Shown piece by piece: positions 13,257 to 13,531 of a stretch of 13,531 bases of DNA. Position 1 is the first letter of the stretch. Every line of letters begins with the position of its first letter. The stretch spans positions 1 through 13,531 of the forward strand of contig DATBIO010000273.1 of the NCBI GenBank assembly GCA_036556965.1, in the 5' to 3' direction. The stretch comes from DATBIO01 sp036556965 (GTDB taxonomy: Bacteria > Acidobacteriota > Vicinamibacteria > Fen-336). The notes beneath the pieces were generated by a model, which ran no database searches, was not told where the DNA came from, and saw nothing but the letters and a program-made list of their open reading frames with translations. Position numbers and translations under genes: made by a program.

Positions 13257-13531
13257 CCGGCGTCGTCGCCGACGCGAGTCCCCTGATCGCATTCCAACAG
13301 ATCCGCCAGCTTCCTCTCCTCCAGGCCCTCTTCGCGACGCTCGCGTCCCTCCGGCCGTCGCGCGGGAGATCGCTCCCCAGCGTGCCGGCGCAGCCGTGGA
13401 TCGTTGAGCGCTTCCCGACTCAGCCTCTGGCGCCTCAGGTACTCCAGGCGCGCCTCGGCGCCGGAGAGAGCGAGGCCATCAGCCTGGCACTCGAACTCCG
13501 CGCCGATCGCCTGTTCGTGGACGAGAAGGCG
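13253..13531 (+). CDS. DUF3368-type PIN-domain toxin, partial, with apparent internal frameshift pair
   Basis: Start of a PIN-family ribonuclease toxin, truncated by the window end. From the TTG overlapping the antitoxin stop the frame reads VVADASPLIAFQ (first catalytic Asp) and later PWIVERF, GAGESEAISLALEL and LFVDEKA (third and fourth acidic regions), all typical of DUF3368. The frame stays open throughout, but residues from about 13345 to 13377 match the family only in another frame, where they read VPPAVAREIAP. A one-base loss near 13343-13345 and a one-base gain in the C4 run at 13375-13378 would explain this. As written, the conserved segment with its acidic residue is replaced by unrelated sequence, so the toxin may be inactive, or the read may contain errors. 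Confidence 0.75.
   Translation, partial: MTGVVADASPLIAFQQIRQLPLLQALFATLASLRPSRGRSLPSVPAQPWIVERFPTQPLAPQVLQARLGAGESEAISLALELRADRLFVDEKA

Noticed and set aside
12996..13531. The toxin-antitoxin pair as evidence of a mobile island
   Set aside because: No integrase, attachment site, insertion-sequence end or sharp composition change is visible before the window ends.

Overview
The window is very GC-rich bacterial DNA, densely packed with genes and with strong G/C preference at third codon positions. An LptD-type LPS assembly protein with the family's cysteine pattern, FabI and nucleotide-sugar enzymes point to a Gram-negative bacterium with an LPS outer membrane. Gene content and style would suit an Acidobacteriota- or Deltaproteobacteria-like lineage, but nothing here fixes the phylum. 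No rRNA, tRNA, CRISPR array, insertion sequence or prophage gene was seen.

Left part (1-3749, + strand): tsaD (tRNA t6A modification), an unrecognised 86-residue helical protein behind a good sigma70-like promoter, a MOFRL-family glycerate 2-kinase whose real N-terminus lies upstream of its first ordinary start codon, and a standalone grpE with an unusually long acidic C-terminal tail. grpE ends 18 bases from the convergent operon.

Centre (12262 down to 3768, - strand): one tightly coupled seven-gene run of about 8.5 kb, in the order fabI, lptD, rfbB, rmd-like, an extended SDR, a fused prenol kinase/DUF92 protein, and a UbiA-type prenyltransferase. Neighbours overlap by 1, 4 or 8 bases at every junction except rfbB/rmd, which has a 35-base gap. 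The theme is the cell envelope: fatty-acid reduction, LPS export, dTDP- and GDP-6-deoxyhexose synthesis, and a compact pathway that could phosphorylate a prenyl alcohol twice and hand the diphosphate to a membrane prenyltransferase. That last block (6073-3768) is the most interesting metabolic element.

Right part (12263-13531, + strand): a divergent promoter region with a 7-bp inverted repeat over a -10-like box, a DinB-like metal-binding protein, then a toxin-antitoxin pair. The pair is a UPF0175 antitoxin and a DUF3368-type PIN toxin cut by the window end. Its leader carries three copies of a heptamer, and the toxin appears to contain two compensating one-base frameshifts that remove a conserved segment including a likely catalytic acid.

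Two points cut across regions. lptD and the glycerate kinase both seem to start at CTG within the same ten bases, CTGAGGCGCG. The octamer TACGATCG occurs just upstream of three + strand genes, including tsaD, whose transcript may be leaderless.
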